Below are positions 53,043-62,838 of a stretch of DNA of 64,000 nt, piece by piece (position 1 is the stretch's first letter; every line of letters begins with the position of its first letter). The stretch is from Sphingobacterium sp. UT-1RO-CII-1. GTDB lineage: Bacteria > Bacteroidota > Bacteroidia > Sphingobacteriales > Sphingobacteriaceae. The stretch is from NCBI RefSeq assembly GCF_026711005.1, contig NZ_JAPPVJ010000005.1:255257-319256 (forward strand), in the 5' to 3' direction. Below the pieces are notes generated by a model, which worked only from the letters and a program-made list of their open reading frames with translations, was not told where the DNA came from and searched no databases. The position numbers and the translations under genes are program-made.

Positions 53043-55067
53043 ATGAAAGCCATTATTTACCTTATTACTTTTCTATTCATTACCCCCAACATAGCTTATT
53101 CGCAACATCAAACGTCGAAAGAAGCATTTTTAAATGCTTGTTTAGGAAATTGGTATCTCCCCTCCGACAATTCTTGGGACTATGGTTTTTTTGAAGAATT
53201 TACACTCTATAAAGGTGAACGTTGGAATTATGGTTCTGTTCTTGCAAATCAACAAAACTATCAAATCGAGCTCTTATCAGATAATGGTCAGAAACTAATA
53301 CTTTCTGTAAAAAAAGATAATGATAGTACTTTGCTTATAAACAACGGAAATTCGCAAAAGGAGAATTCTTATAAAAAGGTTGATAAATTCTTACCTCCTT
53401 ACTCTGGTGAAGATCAACAAAAATTCTATGATAGTAAATACAGCCATATCGACACAGCTCATATACGTGGTTACTTACGTAATAACACTTCTTCAGCCCC
53501 TTATAAAATATCCACATACGACAGAATTACAGGCGAGTACAATTACTTTGCGGATGTAGATAGTTTAGGTTTTTTCGACATCAAAGTTCCTTTATTAAAT
53601 ACCCATCAAGCATATTTAGATTGGGGCAGATCCACTATAATCGATGTACTTGAACCAAACGAATCATATTTTATTTTTCACGATCTAAAAACCAAAGAAA
53701 CCATTGTCTATGGCGATAATGCACGTTTACATAACGAATTGGTAGCGTACATTAATTACACCAAGAACAACAATATTCGTCCAAAAAGTGAGGAAGATTG
53801 GGATACCGAAAAGACGTTAAAAGAATCACTAGGTCACGACGCTTATCTCAATCTTATGCTATCTCACCTAGATACATTACGCCATATCGACAACATTTTT
53901 ATTCACGAACGAGCACCACTCTTAGAAAGGACAAAATATTACATTGCCAAGAACACAGATTTTAGTATAGGGTCCGACCTATTGCAACGTCGTTTTAGAC
54001 TTGACAACTCAAAACAAGAACGTTTCTCTTCATATTATATGCATCATGTGGACAGCATTTTTTATAGGAATGAGACTCTTCCCGCTAGTTTAGTTCGCGA
54101 ATATTTCACATTTTTAACAGATTATGTAGGCTATCATTCAGACAAAAAAGGAAAGATTATTTACAATAGTATCATATTAAATGATTTGGTCGAAAGAGAA
54201 CAAATAGAAGCGGATGATACTCTTAAAAAATACATTTCAGTATTGGCGCGCTTGGATTCTGAAGGCTACGCCAGTAAAGACATTAAAGAAAGGGAGAGCA
54301 TGCTAGCAGTCGACACCACTTTGCAGACCCAATTCATGAATCTTCTCGACACACACACTAACCTTATTGAGCAACTATCGCGAAAAAAACTATCCTTGGA
54401 TGATGAAAACATATTGAACAGACAGTACTTAAGTCCAGAACTAGCTGATGCATTTTACGTTCAGGGAGTATTTGAATTAATAAAACGAAACCCTATTCCT
54501 TTAGATCCAATATTCCTAAAAGAAATCTCTCCTCATATTCAAAATCCATTTTTAAAACAGCTTATTACGGATAAAAATCAACAGTTAATCAGCCTATCAA
54601 ATCAAGAGCTAAAATATCAGGAACATCTTATTCGCACAAACCATCTAAAAAACTCAAAAGATGCAGACGAGCTTTTAGCATCCATCTTAGAACCCCATAA
54701 AGGTAAAGTAGTCTACATAGATTTTTGGGGCACTTGGTGTGCCCCCTGCATAACTGAAATGAGCTATGTTCCTAGTCTAAAAAAAACAACAGAGGGTATG
54801 GAAGTCGTTTATATATACTTTGCAAATCATACTCCTCAAAATACATGGCAAAACTTTATCAAAGACAAGAAACTAGAAGGTGATAATGTATTTCACTACA
54901 ACCTTGACAATGATCAACAGCGTGCTATAGAAATCAGATTGGGCGTAAATGGATTTCCTACCTATATGTTAGTAAACAAAAAAGGAGAATTTGTTCATTA
55001 TTCTGCACCACGTCCTAGCCAGCAAACACAGTTAATTACAGAGATGAAAAAATTATTAAGTCAATAA
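53043..55067 (+). CDS. TlpA-family thioredoxin-like exported protein
   Basis: A 674-residue exported protein with a signal peptide (1-20, ending AYSQ). The C-terminal ~140 residues form a thioredoxin fold: GTWCAPC (566 and 569) and the cis-Pro motif NGFPTYMLV. The preceding ~520 residues are a beta-rich then helical extension typical of Bacteroidota TlpA proteins, of unknown role. The redox site is complete, so it is probably a periplasmic reductase or disulfide carrier. Confidence 0.87.
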   Translation: MKAIIYLITFLFITPNIAYSQHQTSKEAFLNACLGNWYLPSDNSWDYGFFEEFTLYKGERWNYGSVLANQQNYQIELLSDNGQKLILSVKKDNDSTLLINNGNSQKENSYKKVDKFLPPYSGEDQQKFYDSKYSHIDTAHIRGYLRNNTSSAPYKISTYDRITGEYNYFADVDSLGFFDIKVPLLNTHQAYLDWGRSTIIDVLEPNESYFIFHDLKTKETIVYGDNARLHNELVAYINYTKNNNIRPKSEEDWDTEKTLKESLGHDAYLNLMLSHLDTLRHIDNIFIHERAPLLERTKYYIAKNTDFSIGSDLLQRRFRLDNSKQERFSSYYMHHVDSIFYRNETLPASLVREYFTFLTDYVGYHSDKKGKIIYNSIILNDLVEREQIEADDTLKKYISVLARLDSEGYASKDIKERESMLAVDTTLQTQFMNLLDTHTNLIEQLSRKKLSLDDENILNRQYLSPELADAFYVQGVFELIKRNPIPLDPIFLKEISPHIQNPFLKQLITDKNQQLISLSNQELKYQEHLIRTNHLKNSKDADELLASILEPHKGKVVYIDFWGTWCAPCITEMSYVPSLKKTTEGMEVVYIYFANHTPQNTWQNFIKDKKLEGDNVFHYNLDNDQQRAIEIRLGVNGFPTYMLVNKKGEFVHYSAPRPSQQTQLITEMKKLLSQ

Positions 55068-55126
55068 ACAAACTCCACACCTTAAAACTCATCAAAAAGA
55101 GCTTAATAAACACCTTATTTACAGCA

Positions 55127-55597
55127 TTATTCAGCTTTTAGTATAGCTCCGTTGGCAGCATTTGTTACTAGAGCCCTATACTGTTGTAACCATTTTGACT
55201 GTAGTTTTTTTATTTTGGGTTGTAAATTTTCTCTCCGTTTTAAAAGCTCTTCATCACTCAGATTTACAGAAAGAATATGCTGTTCAACATCAATCGTAAT
55301 TTCATCGCCATCTCTTAATAATGCAATCACTCCTCCTTCAGCCGCTTCAGGCGATATATGCCCCACGCATGCTCCCCGGGTAGCGCCACTAAACCGACCA
55401 TCCGTAATCAAAGCAACAGAATCACCCAATCCCATTCCCATAATCAAAATAGTGGGGCTTAACATTTCCTGCATTCCAGGCCCTCCCCTAGGCCCTTCAT
55501 AGCGGATTACTACCACATCATTTTTCATAACATCTCCTGCTAAAACACCTGTAATCGCTTCGTCCTGTCCATCAAAACATACAGCTACACTAAGCAT
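55127..55597 (-). pseudogene. ilvD: ilvD fragment (dihydroxy-acid dehydratase C-terminus)
   Basis: The 156-codon frame covers only the last quarter of Ilv[59 protein letters not shown], ending in ...[12 protein letters not shown]. Full IlvD is about 560 residues; the first four codons (MLSV) do not match the family, so the break is at about 55585. The 4Fe-4S ligands and the active N-terminal part are missing. It is an isolated remnant of a deletion or transfer. Confidence 0.88.
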
Positions 55598-55918
55598 TCA
55601 TTATACTCGATGCCAGCACCGAAAGATCTTCACCAACAAACAATATATTTTGTATATCTTTGTTCTTGAATTAAGACACTTAATATATGTTTTTTCTTTC
55701 CGCATAAATACCATATCGCAATTTTACTTCTCTTTCTCTGAGAAGCCGGGATACTATTAGGGCAGATAAAGTTTCAAAAAACTTTGCCATTAAATGGTTT
55801 CCAGATTCGGTATGGAAAAATCACAGTACTATTTAATAAATTAATTTTTAATAATACTCTTATTGGTTCCTCAGTCATACCTGATTGCAGAAGGGACCAA
55901 TCTATTACAATATTTGAT
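55598..55918. other. intergenic region before the MutS2-like gene
   Basis: Between the ilvD break and the ATG at 55919. A frame extension to 55784 is open but the protein only becomes family-like from 55919. Nothing else is recognised. Confidence 0.4.
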
Positions 55919-57820
55919 ATGAATATTTATCCGGAAAATTTTGAAGATAAGATAGATTTTTATTCTATACGTACATTTATTACAGAAAAGTGTTTGAGTC
56001 CTTTAGGCATTGAAAAAGTAGACTCTATGCGTTTTTCAACCGATTTCAAAACAATAGACCAATGCTTAACACAAACACAGGAGTTTGTTCAAATTATAAA
56101 CAACAAAGAAGATTTTCCTACTGAAAGCTTCTTTGATATTCGTGATGCTCTAAAACAGGTAGAAATTGATAATAACTTTTGGCTTTCTGAAGAGGAAATA
56201 AACTTACTAGCTGATTCACTAGTAACAATTGTCAACATTGTGGAGTTTTTAGGTCACGAATGCAGAAAGGAACCAAATAAAATAAAGTACCCAGAATTAA
56301 AAAAGCTCGCTGATGAAATAAAAACTTTTCCAATCATTATAGAGCGTGCAAACAATATGCTGGATAAATCAGGGCAAATAAAAGACAATGCTTCTAAACT
56401 CTTATCCACAATACGGAAAAACAAGATTGATGCGGAAAAAGATATAGCAAAAGCTATGGCCGCAGCCTTACGCACAGCCCAAACGCAAGGCATAATAGGC
56501 AGAGATGTACAGGCAGATATAAGAGGCGGTTATTACCTTATTCCAGTTACCGCAGCAAATAAAAGGAAAATAAAAGGTGTGGTTCGAGATCATTCGGGTA
56601 GTGGTAAAACTTTCTTTATTGAGCCCGAGGCTGTAGTCAATGCTTCCAACCGTTTAAAGGAATTACAAAATGATGAACGGCAAGAAATCGCCCGCATACT
56701 AACAGACTTTACAACGCTCGTCAGACCTGAGGTTTCAGACCTATTAAAATCATATAATTTTCTTGGAACTGTCGATTTTATACAAGCTAAAGCTTCATTT
56801 GCAATTCGCATACGAGCAATAAAACCCGTTATTGAGAATCAACAAAATATAGACTGGGACAATGCCATTCATCCTTTGTTGGATATAGCACTTAAATCAC
56901 AAAATCAGTACGCACATCCGCTAGACATAAAGCTAACACAAAAAAACAGAATACTGATTATATCGGGAGTCAATGCTGGAGGAAAATCACTTTGTCTAAA
57001 AACTGTAGCTTTATTACAGTACATGTTACAATGTGGTTTACTAATACCTGTTAAAACGGGCTCACGGGCAGGAGTTTTCAACCACATTTTCATGGATATC
57101 GGTGATGGGCAAAGTATGGAAAATAGTTTAAGTACTTACACTTCACATCTAACTAACATGAAATTTTTCGTGGAAAACAATGATAACAAAACTCTTCTCC
57201 TTATTGATGAATTTGGCGGCGGAACGGAGCCTGAAATAGGCGGTGCAATAGCCGAAACTCTGTTAGAACGCTTCAATAGCAAAGGTAGCTTTGGTGTAAT
57301 TACGACACATTTCCAAAATCTAAAACATTTTGCCTACAAAACTTCTGGTATTGTAAACGGAGCAATGCTTTATGATTCTGAAAACAATTGCCCAATGTAT
57401 AAACTATCAATAGGAAGCCCAGGCAGTTCATTTGCCATAGAAGTAGCTAGAAGAATAGGTTTGGAAGAAAGTATCATTGCAGGTGCCTCTCATAAAATTG
57501 GCGCAGATTATATAGATATGGATAGTTTTCTTCAGTCAATTGCAAAAGACAAATTGTATTGGGAAAATAAACGCAATGAACTTATTCATAACGTATCTAT
57601 CAATAGTAATGAAATAGCAATTGCAAATAGTAAAATGCAAGAAAAAATAGAAAATTTAGACATAAACAGTCACCATAGCTTTAATCTGGGAGATAAAGTT
57701 ACGTTACTAGGTCAAACTACGGTAGGAACTATCCTAAAGCTATCAAATACGCAAGCCACAATCGCATTTGGAGCCTTCAAAACAAAAGTGGGATTACACA
57801 AACTAACGCCCGCAAAATAA
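55919..57820 (+). CDS. MutS2-like ATPase without Smr domain
   Basis: A 633-residue ATPase of the MutS family. The start is ATG 55919 (MNIYPENFEDKIDF), where the family begins; the frame is open further upstream. The core and lever region ends with GGYYLIPVTAANKRKIKG, then VRDHSGSGKTFFIEP. Walker A is GVNAGGKS (350-357) and Walker B is LLLIDEFGGGTEPEIGG (Asp430-Glu431). The protein ends with a KOW-like segment (FNLGDKVTLLGQTTVG, FGAFKTKVGL) and lacks the C-terminal Smr nuclease domain that a full MutS2 (about 780-800 aa) has. It may act in recombination or ribosome rescue, but without nuclease activity of Smr type. Confidence 0.85.
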   Translation: MNIYPENFEDKIDFYSIRTFITEKCLSPLGIEKVDSMRFSTDFKTIDQCLTQTQEFVQIINNKEDFPTESFFDIRDALKQVEIDNNFWLSEEEINLLADSLVTIVNIVEFLGHECRKEPNKIKYPELKKLADEIKTFPIIIERANNMLDKSGQIKDNASKLLSTIRKNKIDAEKDIAKAMAAALRTAQTQGIIGRDVQADIRGGYYLIPVTAANKRKIKGVVRDHSGSGKTFFIEPEAVVNASNRLKELQNDERQEIARILTDFTTLVRPEVSDLLKSYNFLGTVDFIQAKASFAIRIRAIKPVIENQQNIDWDNAIHPLLDIALKSQNQYAHPLDIKLTQKNRILIISGVNAGGKSLCLKTVALLQYMLQCGLLIPVKTGSRAGVFNHIFMDIGDGQSMENSLSTYTSHLTNMKFFVENNDNKTLLLIDEFGGGTEPEIGGAIAETLLERFNSKGSFGVITTHFQNLKHFAYKTSGIVNGAMLYDSENNCPMYKLSIGSPGSSFAIEVARRIGLEESIIAGASHKIGADYIDMDSFLQSIAKDKLYWENKRNELIHNVSINSNEIAIANSKMQEKIENLDINSHHSFNLGDKVTLLGQTTVGTILKLSNTQATIAFGAFKTKVGLHKLTPAK

Positions 57821-57825
57821 TGTTT

Positions 57826-57864
57826 ACCCAGGCTGTACTCTAAAATACTAGATACAGCCTGGGT
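57826..57864 (+). terminator. terminator after the MutS2-like gene
   Basis: A 12-bp stem pairs 57826-57837 (acccaggctgta) with 57853-57864, loop 15 nt. Followed only by CTTTACC, so the T-run is weak. Confidence 0.65.
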
Positions 57865-57951
57865 CTTTACCTTCCCCCATTTTGTCCATCTTTCTTCGCA
57901 TAATATTTACGATATTTATCCCTATTGCATAATATTAATTCAAATCATAAC

Positions 57952-58929
57952 ATGAATATATTTAATTGTAAAGGTTTACTATTAATTGCTTTAATAGTAT
58001 ATCATTTATTTCCTTCAGAATCATGTGCTCAAGCGACACAAAAAGTAAGCTCCGAATATTATAGCATTGAAAACACGCCTCTTTATCTTATCCATACGGC
58101 TGATGTGGATTTGGGTGTCCGATATAAAAAGGGAGAAGGTATTCCTATTATTTTTATACATGGCTCTTGGGATGATCACAACTCGTGGCTACCTGTTGCA
58201 GAGCAATTAACCAAAAGTATCCCCAACCCCATTCTTTTATACGATCGCAGAGGCCACAGTACTTCTACGCCCGACACTAAGCAAGGCACAATCTCTATGG
58301 ATGTACACGATGTTTTATCCTTATTGGATACTTTAGGTTTTGCAAAGGCCCATTTCGTAGGTCATTCCTATGGTGCAAACATCGTAGTAGAGCTAGCTAA
58401 CAAACATCCGGATAGGGCTAAAAGTATTATTATCTACGAGCCTCCCATCTTTGGATTACTAAAAGACAAATCTGCGTACCAGAAAATGCTCAGTGAAGTC
58501 CAACTAGAAATGAAGAAAAGCAAACAGCTACTTGAAAAAGGTGATATTGAATTAGGTACTTTTAATTTTATTGAAAACGTTGCTTTTGGCAAGGGAAGCT
58601 GGCATTCTATTTTCGATGAACGGGCAAGAAGTACGATGGTAGCTAGTTATCGAACCTGGCTCGACCAAGCTAATGACCCCGAACGATTAAATATCCGCCC
58701 CGAAAACCTCAATCAATTTAACAATCCAATCACTCTTATTACAGGCAGCGGTTCCATTGAGGTTTATCCTGCCGTTGCAAAAGAGATAAAAGAAAAAGTG
58801 CCACATATACAATTATACACAATAGAAGGTGCTGGGCATGCTGGGCTTATTTCTCATCCAAAGCAAACAGCTGATATAATTTTACAACATTTAGAAAAAA
58901 CTTCATTTCTTACCACAGATCAATTTTAA
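57952..58929 (+). CDS. exported alpha/beta hydrolase
   Basis: A 325-residue hydrolase with a signal peptide (1-27, MNIFNCKGLLLIALI...SCAQ). The start is ATG 57952; a TTG at 57925 is in frame. Oxyanion motif FIHGSWDDHNSW, the nucleophile GHSYG (Ser139), a catalytic Asp-bearing strand near ITGSGSIEVYP and the final GAGHAG His motif form the triad. Substrate unknown. The NmrA-like gene is 52 nt downstream and may be co-transcribed. Confidence 0.88.
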   Translation: MNIFNCKGLLLIALIVYHLFPSESCAQATQKVSSEYYSIENTPLYLIHTADVDLGVRYKKGEGIPIIFIHGSWDDHNSWLPVAEQLTKSIPNPILLYDRRGHSTSTPDTKQGTISMDVHDVLSLLDTLGFAKAHFVGHSYGANIVVELANKHPDRAKSIIIYEPPIFGLLKDKSAYQKMLSEVQLEMKKSKQLLEKGDIELGTFNFIENVAFGKGSWHSIFDERARSTMVASYRTWLDQANDPERLNIRPENLNQFNNPITLITGSGSIEVYPAVAKEIKEKVPHIQLYTIEGAGHAGLISHPKQTADIILQHLEKTSFLTTDQF

Positions 58930-58981
58930 GAAGCCCAATTAGCTTTAGCTTTACTCTTATAGATTTTAAATCATTTTAGTT

Positions 58982-59848
58982 ATGGCAAAAGAAATCATTA
59001 CAGTAATCGGAAGTACCGGCAATATTGGACACGAACTAATAAACTTACTATCTACTTCAGGTAAATCTGTCCGCGCGGTCCTACGCAATTTTAGTCAAGC
59101 CCGCCCTTTACCTGGCGTTACTTGGCTACAAGCAGACGTTAGCGACGAATCAATCCTAGATGCTACTTTAGCCGGTACCGACAAATTATTTATCTTAACA
59201 GGAAATAAACCAGGCTTCGGTAAAACGCAAATCAATGTCATACGTGCAGCTGAAAGGCTAGGCGTAAAACACATCGTCAAACTATCAGCCCTAGGCGCTT
59301 CATCCCGCACACAATCCCCTTTGGCTTACGAACATTGGCAAACTGAGCAGGCACTACAGCAATCCACATTATCATGGACTATTCTAAGACCTCACGTTTT
59401 CATGCAAAACTGGCTTGGAGAAGTTGCTCAAACCGTAAAAGCCGATGGGGCAATTTATGCTGCTATAGGCGATGGCAAAGTGCCCTTCATAGACGCCAGA
59501 GATATTGCTGCTGTAGCCGCCCAAGCGCTCATAAATTCAGGCGAACATAGTGGAAAAACTTATGTACTTACAGGTGACGAGGCTATAGGTTATTCTACAC
59601 TTGCCCAAGCTATTTCATCAGCCACGGGCAAAGAAGTCGTTTACAAATCTTTATCAATGGATGAAATGCGCACACGTATGGAACAGCAGGGAATCAGCAG
59701 CAAAATGATCGACTCTTACTTAGCCCTTGCTGCCTATCAAAAAGCCGGTGGAGCAACAGAACGTGTCTCCACAAGTGTTCGAGAAATACTCAAACGCCCG
59801 GCTCTTACTGTACAGGATTTTGCTCTTAAATATAAAGATATGTTTTAA
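58982..59848 (+). CDS. NmrA/QorB-like NAD(P)-binding protein
   Basis: A 288-residue atypical SDR. The N-terminal Rossmann motif GSTGNIGHELI (about 10-20) and AVLRNFSQA, then KLSALGASS in place of the SDR active site, and the ILRPHVFMQNWL segment fit the NmrA/QorB group, which reduce quinones or act as redox sensors. No Tyr-x3-Lys is present. It probably pairs with the upstream hydrolase. Confidence 0.87.
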   Translation: MAKEIITVIGSTGNIGHELINLLSTSGKSVRAVLRNFSQARPLPGVTWLQADVSDESILDATLAGTDKLFILTGNKPGFGKTQINVIRAAERLGVKHIVKLSALGASSRTQSPLAYEHWQTEQALQQSTLSWTILRPHVFMQNWLGEVAQTVKADGAIYAAIGDGKVPFIDARDIAAVAAQALINSGEHSGKTYVLTGDEAIGYSTLAQAISSATGKEVVYKSLSMDEMRTRMEQQGISSKMIDSYLALAAYQKAGGATERVSTSVREILKRPALTVQDFALKYKDMF

Positions 59849-59901
59849 AAACAAGAGCATTTACGATGCTCAAAACACACGAAATCACAAACCTTTTGAA
59901 C

Positions 59902-59946
59902 ACTTCGACTATTGTTATAATCCAGAAATATATCGATAGTCGAAGT
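59902..59946. terminator. inverted repeat between convergent genes
   Basis: Arms 59902-59912 (acttcgactat) and 59936-59946 are perfectly complementary with a 23-nt loop. It lies between the NmrA-like gene (plus) and the FecR gene (minus). Without T-run, so only a possible terminator. Confidence 0.45.
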
Positions 59947-60108
59947 TATCGTATCTTATACTTTGCACCTCTCCATTTCATCTTCGGCTCAACTGCCTTA
60001 TCTTTGCCTCGTAAACACCTACTGCGAAACTTAGCACTAGCTCGCAGTACTAAAACAATCCTTTTTTATTAAAAACAGCTAGCAAACCTAAAAGACTATT
60101 AACAACTA

Positions 60109-61404
60109 TCAATTCATATGAGCCTGCGTTCGCATCGCCGAATCCACCAACGCACGGCGGCTTTTAGTCTCCGTATCTTCAGGGCAAAAACTAATCACGC
60201 CGTCTGCTTCATAAAGCAGTATACCTGCCGTCCGGATCGCTGCAAACACAGCTTCCTTACCATCGCAATAACAGATTGTAGTCGTGATACTTTTACCTAC
60301 TGGAATGCAGGCATAATTTACCACTTCAAAACCATACCACTTGCCCATTTCCTGCGTAAAGTCCCTTAGTGGTATATTCTTAAACTCCCGAACAGCTTTA
60401 GTCCAACGCAATGCATCTGCATAATTACCACTATTAGGATTATAAATAAGGCTATCTTTCTCCTCGCCACTTATTTTATGCTTTACACCTAGCACATAAG
60501 CTTCTACGCCATAACGATCCAATAACTGCTCTTTATTCCCTCTGTTAGCATATAGCTTCATACGGCCTTCGCCCAACGCCGTTTTTGTCCAATTCTCTTC
60601 TGCCTGTACCATAAAATCCCCACCAAAAGAAGCCAATCTGGCATTAAACGTATGGATGAGCAATGGCGAATGCTGCTCCTTAGCAGACCGCTTTATATAA
60701 GCTTGACCTCTGATGGCGAGTTCTGTACCGCCATTTTCGGCCGCACGATAATGGAATACCGTTTGCGCTTGCAGGCGTACAAATGTACTGTCCGGCAACA
60801 TAAGCACACATTGCTCCTTAGCCCCTGTTGCCACCCTCAACTCCGTCTTCTCGCTTCTAGTCACTTGCGCAAGAAGCTCCAACTCCAATACACCGTTTGC
60901 TTTTTTACGCACTTGCAAAGCGCCATCCCGTAACAATTGTCCCTGCATTCCACTATCTACATACATCTGTGAGGAATCGCCCCAGCTCAGAGTTGCAGCC
61001 GACTCTTCGATAGGAACCTCCGTATCTAAGGACAATCCTGCGCATGCACCGTCCACAAAATAAAACTCCTTCTTGGGCTTCAAGTTCTGGTACAGTATAC
61101 CGACACCCAAACAAAAGACCGCAAGCCCACAGGCCCACCAGTACAAATTCATTCTCCGCTTCTTTTTACCGGTTAGCTGTTTCTTTCCTGCTCTAATCGC
61201 TTCAAAATCCGGTTTCCATCTCGCTAACTCATCCTCTTTTAGTTTATCCTTGTTTGTCAATAAAACTTCAGCAATCATACGGTCCAGCTCCTCTTCGGTA
61301 TACAACATTTTTGCTGCATTATAATCCTTTAGTTCCTTTACAGTAAGCTCGTCCATCAACTGCTTTCTGATCAGTTCTTTCACATATTTTTTATTGTAAA
61401 TCAT
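60109..61404 (-). CDS. FecR-like anti-sigma factor
   Basis: A 431-residue inner-membrane regulator. An N-terminal cytoplasmic region (1-85) with basic residues is followed by a membrane helix (~88-106, WWACGLAVFCLGVGILY). The periplasmic FecR region has VATGAKEQCVLMLPDSTFVRL, the GQAYIKR strand and the LASFGGDFMVQAE segment; the C-terminal secretin-like STN domain (FKNIPLRDFTQEMGKWYGFEV) ends the chain. It is 20 nt after an ECF sigma gene, which it most likely restrains. No TonB receptor gene follows. Confidence 0.9.
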   Translation of the reverse strand: MIYNKKYVKELIRKQLMDELTVKELKDYNAAKMLYTEEELDRMIAEVLLTNKDKLKEDELARWKPDFEAIRAGKKQLTGKKKRRMNLYWWACGLAVFCLGVGILYQNLKPKKEFYFVDGACAGLSLDTEVPIEESAATLSWGDSSQMYVDSGMQGQLLRDGALQVRKKANGVLELELLAQVTRSEKTELRVATGAKEQCVLMLPDSTFVRLQAQTVFHYRAAENGGTELAIRGQAYIKRSAKEQHSPLLIHTFNARLASFGGDFMVQAEENWTKTALGEGRMKLYANRGNKEQLLDRYGVEAYVLGVKHKISGEEKDSLIYNPNSGNYADALRWTKAVREFKNIPLRDFTQEMGKWYGFEVVNYACIPVGKSITTTICYCDGKEAVFAAIRTAGILLYEADGVISFCPEDTETKSRRALVDSAMRTQAHMN

Positions 61405-61424
61405 CGCATTTACGTTTTTTCTTC

Positions 61425-62000
61425 TTAAACCAATACCTGTAAAATACTCTTCAAGGCACTGCGCACTTTCTTTACTGCCGCTGCTACCTTATTTTTAACC
61501 GTTTGTTTTGCCAGTCCGTGCCGTTCCATTAATTCTTCATAGCTGAGCCCTTCAAACTTAAAACCATAGAAAATTTCCTGCTCGGAGCTCGTTAGCTGCG
61601 TTCGGCATATCTCGCAAATCTGCTCCATAAGCTCTTTTCCTTCCTGTTCAGACGCAGGGTCTATAAACTCAGCAGATTCCAAACTATCCAAGCTATCAAT
61701 AGCTTGCAATGGATGCTTACCTTCTTCTCTTAAAATATTTAAAGCTCTATTTTTAGCTACGTGCAGCATCCAAAAGAATGGCTCTTTCAGTTTGGCAACC
61801 TTCTTCCTCTTGTTCCACATTACGGTAAACGTTTCTGAAATCACATCTTGCACAAAATGCGTATCATCATTAAAAAAGGTCCGTATATAAGCATACAGTT
61901 GCCGCCCGTATAGCGCATAGATTAACTCCAACGATTCGTTCGGACTTTTTACCAAGGCACGGAAAGGCGCCTTATCATAATCTTCAGTTTTCTCTTCCAT
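61425..62000 (-). CDS. ECF RNA polymerase sigma-70 factor
   Basis: A 191-residue sigma factor. Region 2 carries LIYALYGRQLYAYIRTFF and FVQDVISETFTVMW; region 4 carries LTSSEQEIFYGFKFEGLSYEELMERHGLAKQTVKNKVAAAVKKVRSAL, a helix-turn-helix for -35 recognition. It is of the FecI-like type in Bacteroidota and is followed by the FecR gene. The target promoters are unknown. Confidence 0.95.
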   Translation of the reverse strand: MEEKTEDYDKAPFRALVKSPNESLELIYALYGRQLYAYIRTFFNDDTHFVQDVISETFTVMWNKRKKVAKLKEPFFWMLHVAKNRALNILREEGKHPLQAIDSLDSLESAEFIDPASEQEGKELMEQICEICRTQLTSSEQEIFYGFKFEGLSYEELMERHGLAKQTVKNKVAAAVKKVRSALKSILQVLV

Positions 62001-62344
62001 ACTAACGTGTTATCTAACATATCTTAAAAATTATTTAACTATAAACCAGTGAGTTATAAATTAATTCATTTTACAGCAGGTACGATTGTCCTAATTCTGC
62101 AAGTATTATATAGAGAGCTAGTAATAAGATTTATAAATGATAACACAAAGATATAGAAAGAATCAGATATAAATAAAATAAAAGTAAACATCTAAAAATC
62201 AAATAGTTACTTAAGAAAGTAACCCTATAAACCTATGCATATACACAAGCAAAGCCTTTAGGAGATCGGGCTTAAGTAAGTAATTGGTAGCGCAGAAAAT
62301 AACAATAAGCAAAACAGCACATCAGTACAAGAAAGAATAGAAAA
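62001..62344. other. divergent intergenic region, sigma factor / MauE-DoxX-like gene
   Basis: The 344 bp must hold the sigma factor promoter (minus) and that of the plus-strand gene. I see only weak palindromes (AAGCC/GGCTT near 62250-62275) and no exact -7 box or RNA gene. Confidence 0.35.
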
Positions 62345-62827
62345 ATGAACAATGCCAACAAACATATCACCCTGATCAGCATCGCGCTGCTACTCCTCTG
62401 GATACCGGTGGGCGTAGATAAGCTGTTTCATTTTGCAGTATTCAAAGCGGGCATCCTGCGGCAACCATTTTCCAGCAGCTTGGGCTGGGTGCTCATTTAT
62501 ACTTTGCCAGTTTTAGAGCTCGCCACTGCGCTTTGCCTAGTCATTTGCCGCTTACGACTAATAAGCTTTGCACTATCATCACTGCTGATGCTTGCTTTTA
62601 CAGGCTATATAGGCATAGCCTTGCTGGGCGGTTGGGGCAAACTCCCCTGCGGCTGTGGCTCCATCGTCAGCAGAATGAGCTGGGGGCAGCACTTTTGGTT
62701 CAACCTGTTTTTTCTAGCGCTCAGTGTGCTGGGCTATTATTTACAACGTAAAACACATCGAAATACCTGTTGCCAGGCAACGGGTAATGAAGGGCTTGTC
62801 GGCCAAAAGACAACCTATAAAATTTAA
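62345..62827 (+). CDS. MauE/DoxX-like redox-associated membrane protein
   Basis: A 160-residue protein with four membrane helices. The loop before the last helix holds WGKLPCGCGS, a CxC motif as in the MauE/DoxX-like redox family, and a C-terminal Cys pair (TCCQ). Such proteins support disulfide formation or exported partner proteins. The next gene (11 nt downstream) makes a small exported peptide with two cysteines, so the pair likely forms one system. Confidence 0.82.
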   Translation: MNNANKHITLISIALLLLWIPVGVDKLFHFAVFKAGILRQPFSSSLGWVLIYTLPVLELATALCLVICRLRLISFALSSLLMLAFTGYIGIALLGGWGKLPCGCGSIVSRMSWGQHFWFNLFFLALSVLGYYLQRKTHRNTCCQATGNEGLVGQKTTYKI

Positions 62828-62838
62828 ACTAATACAAC

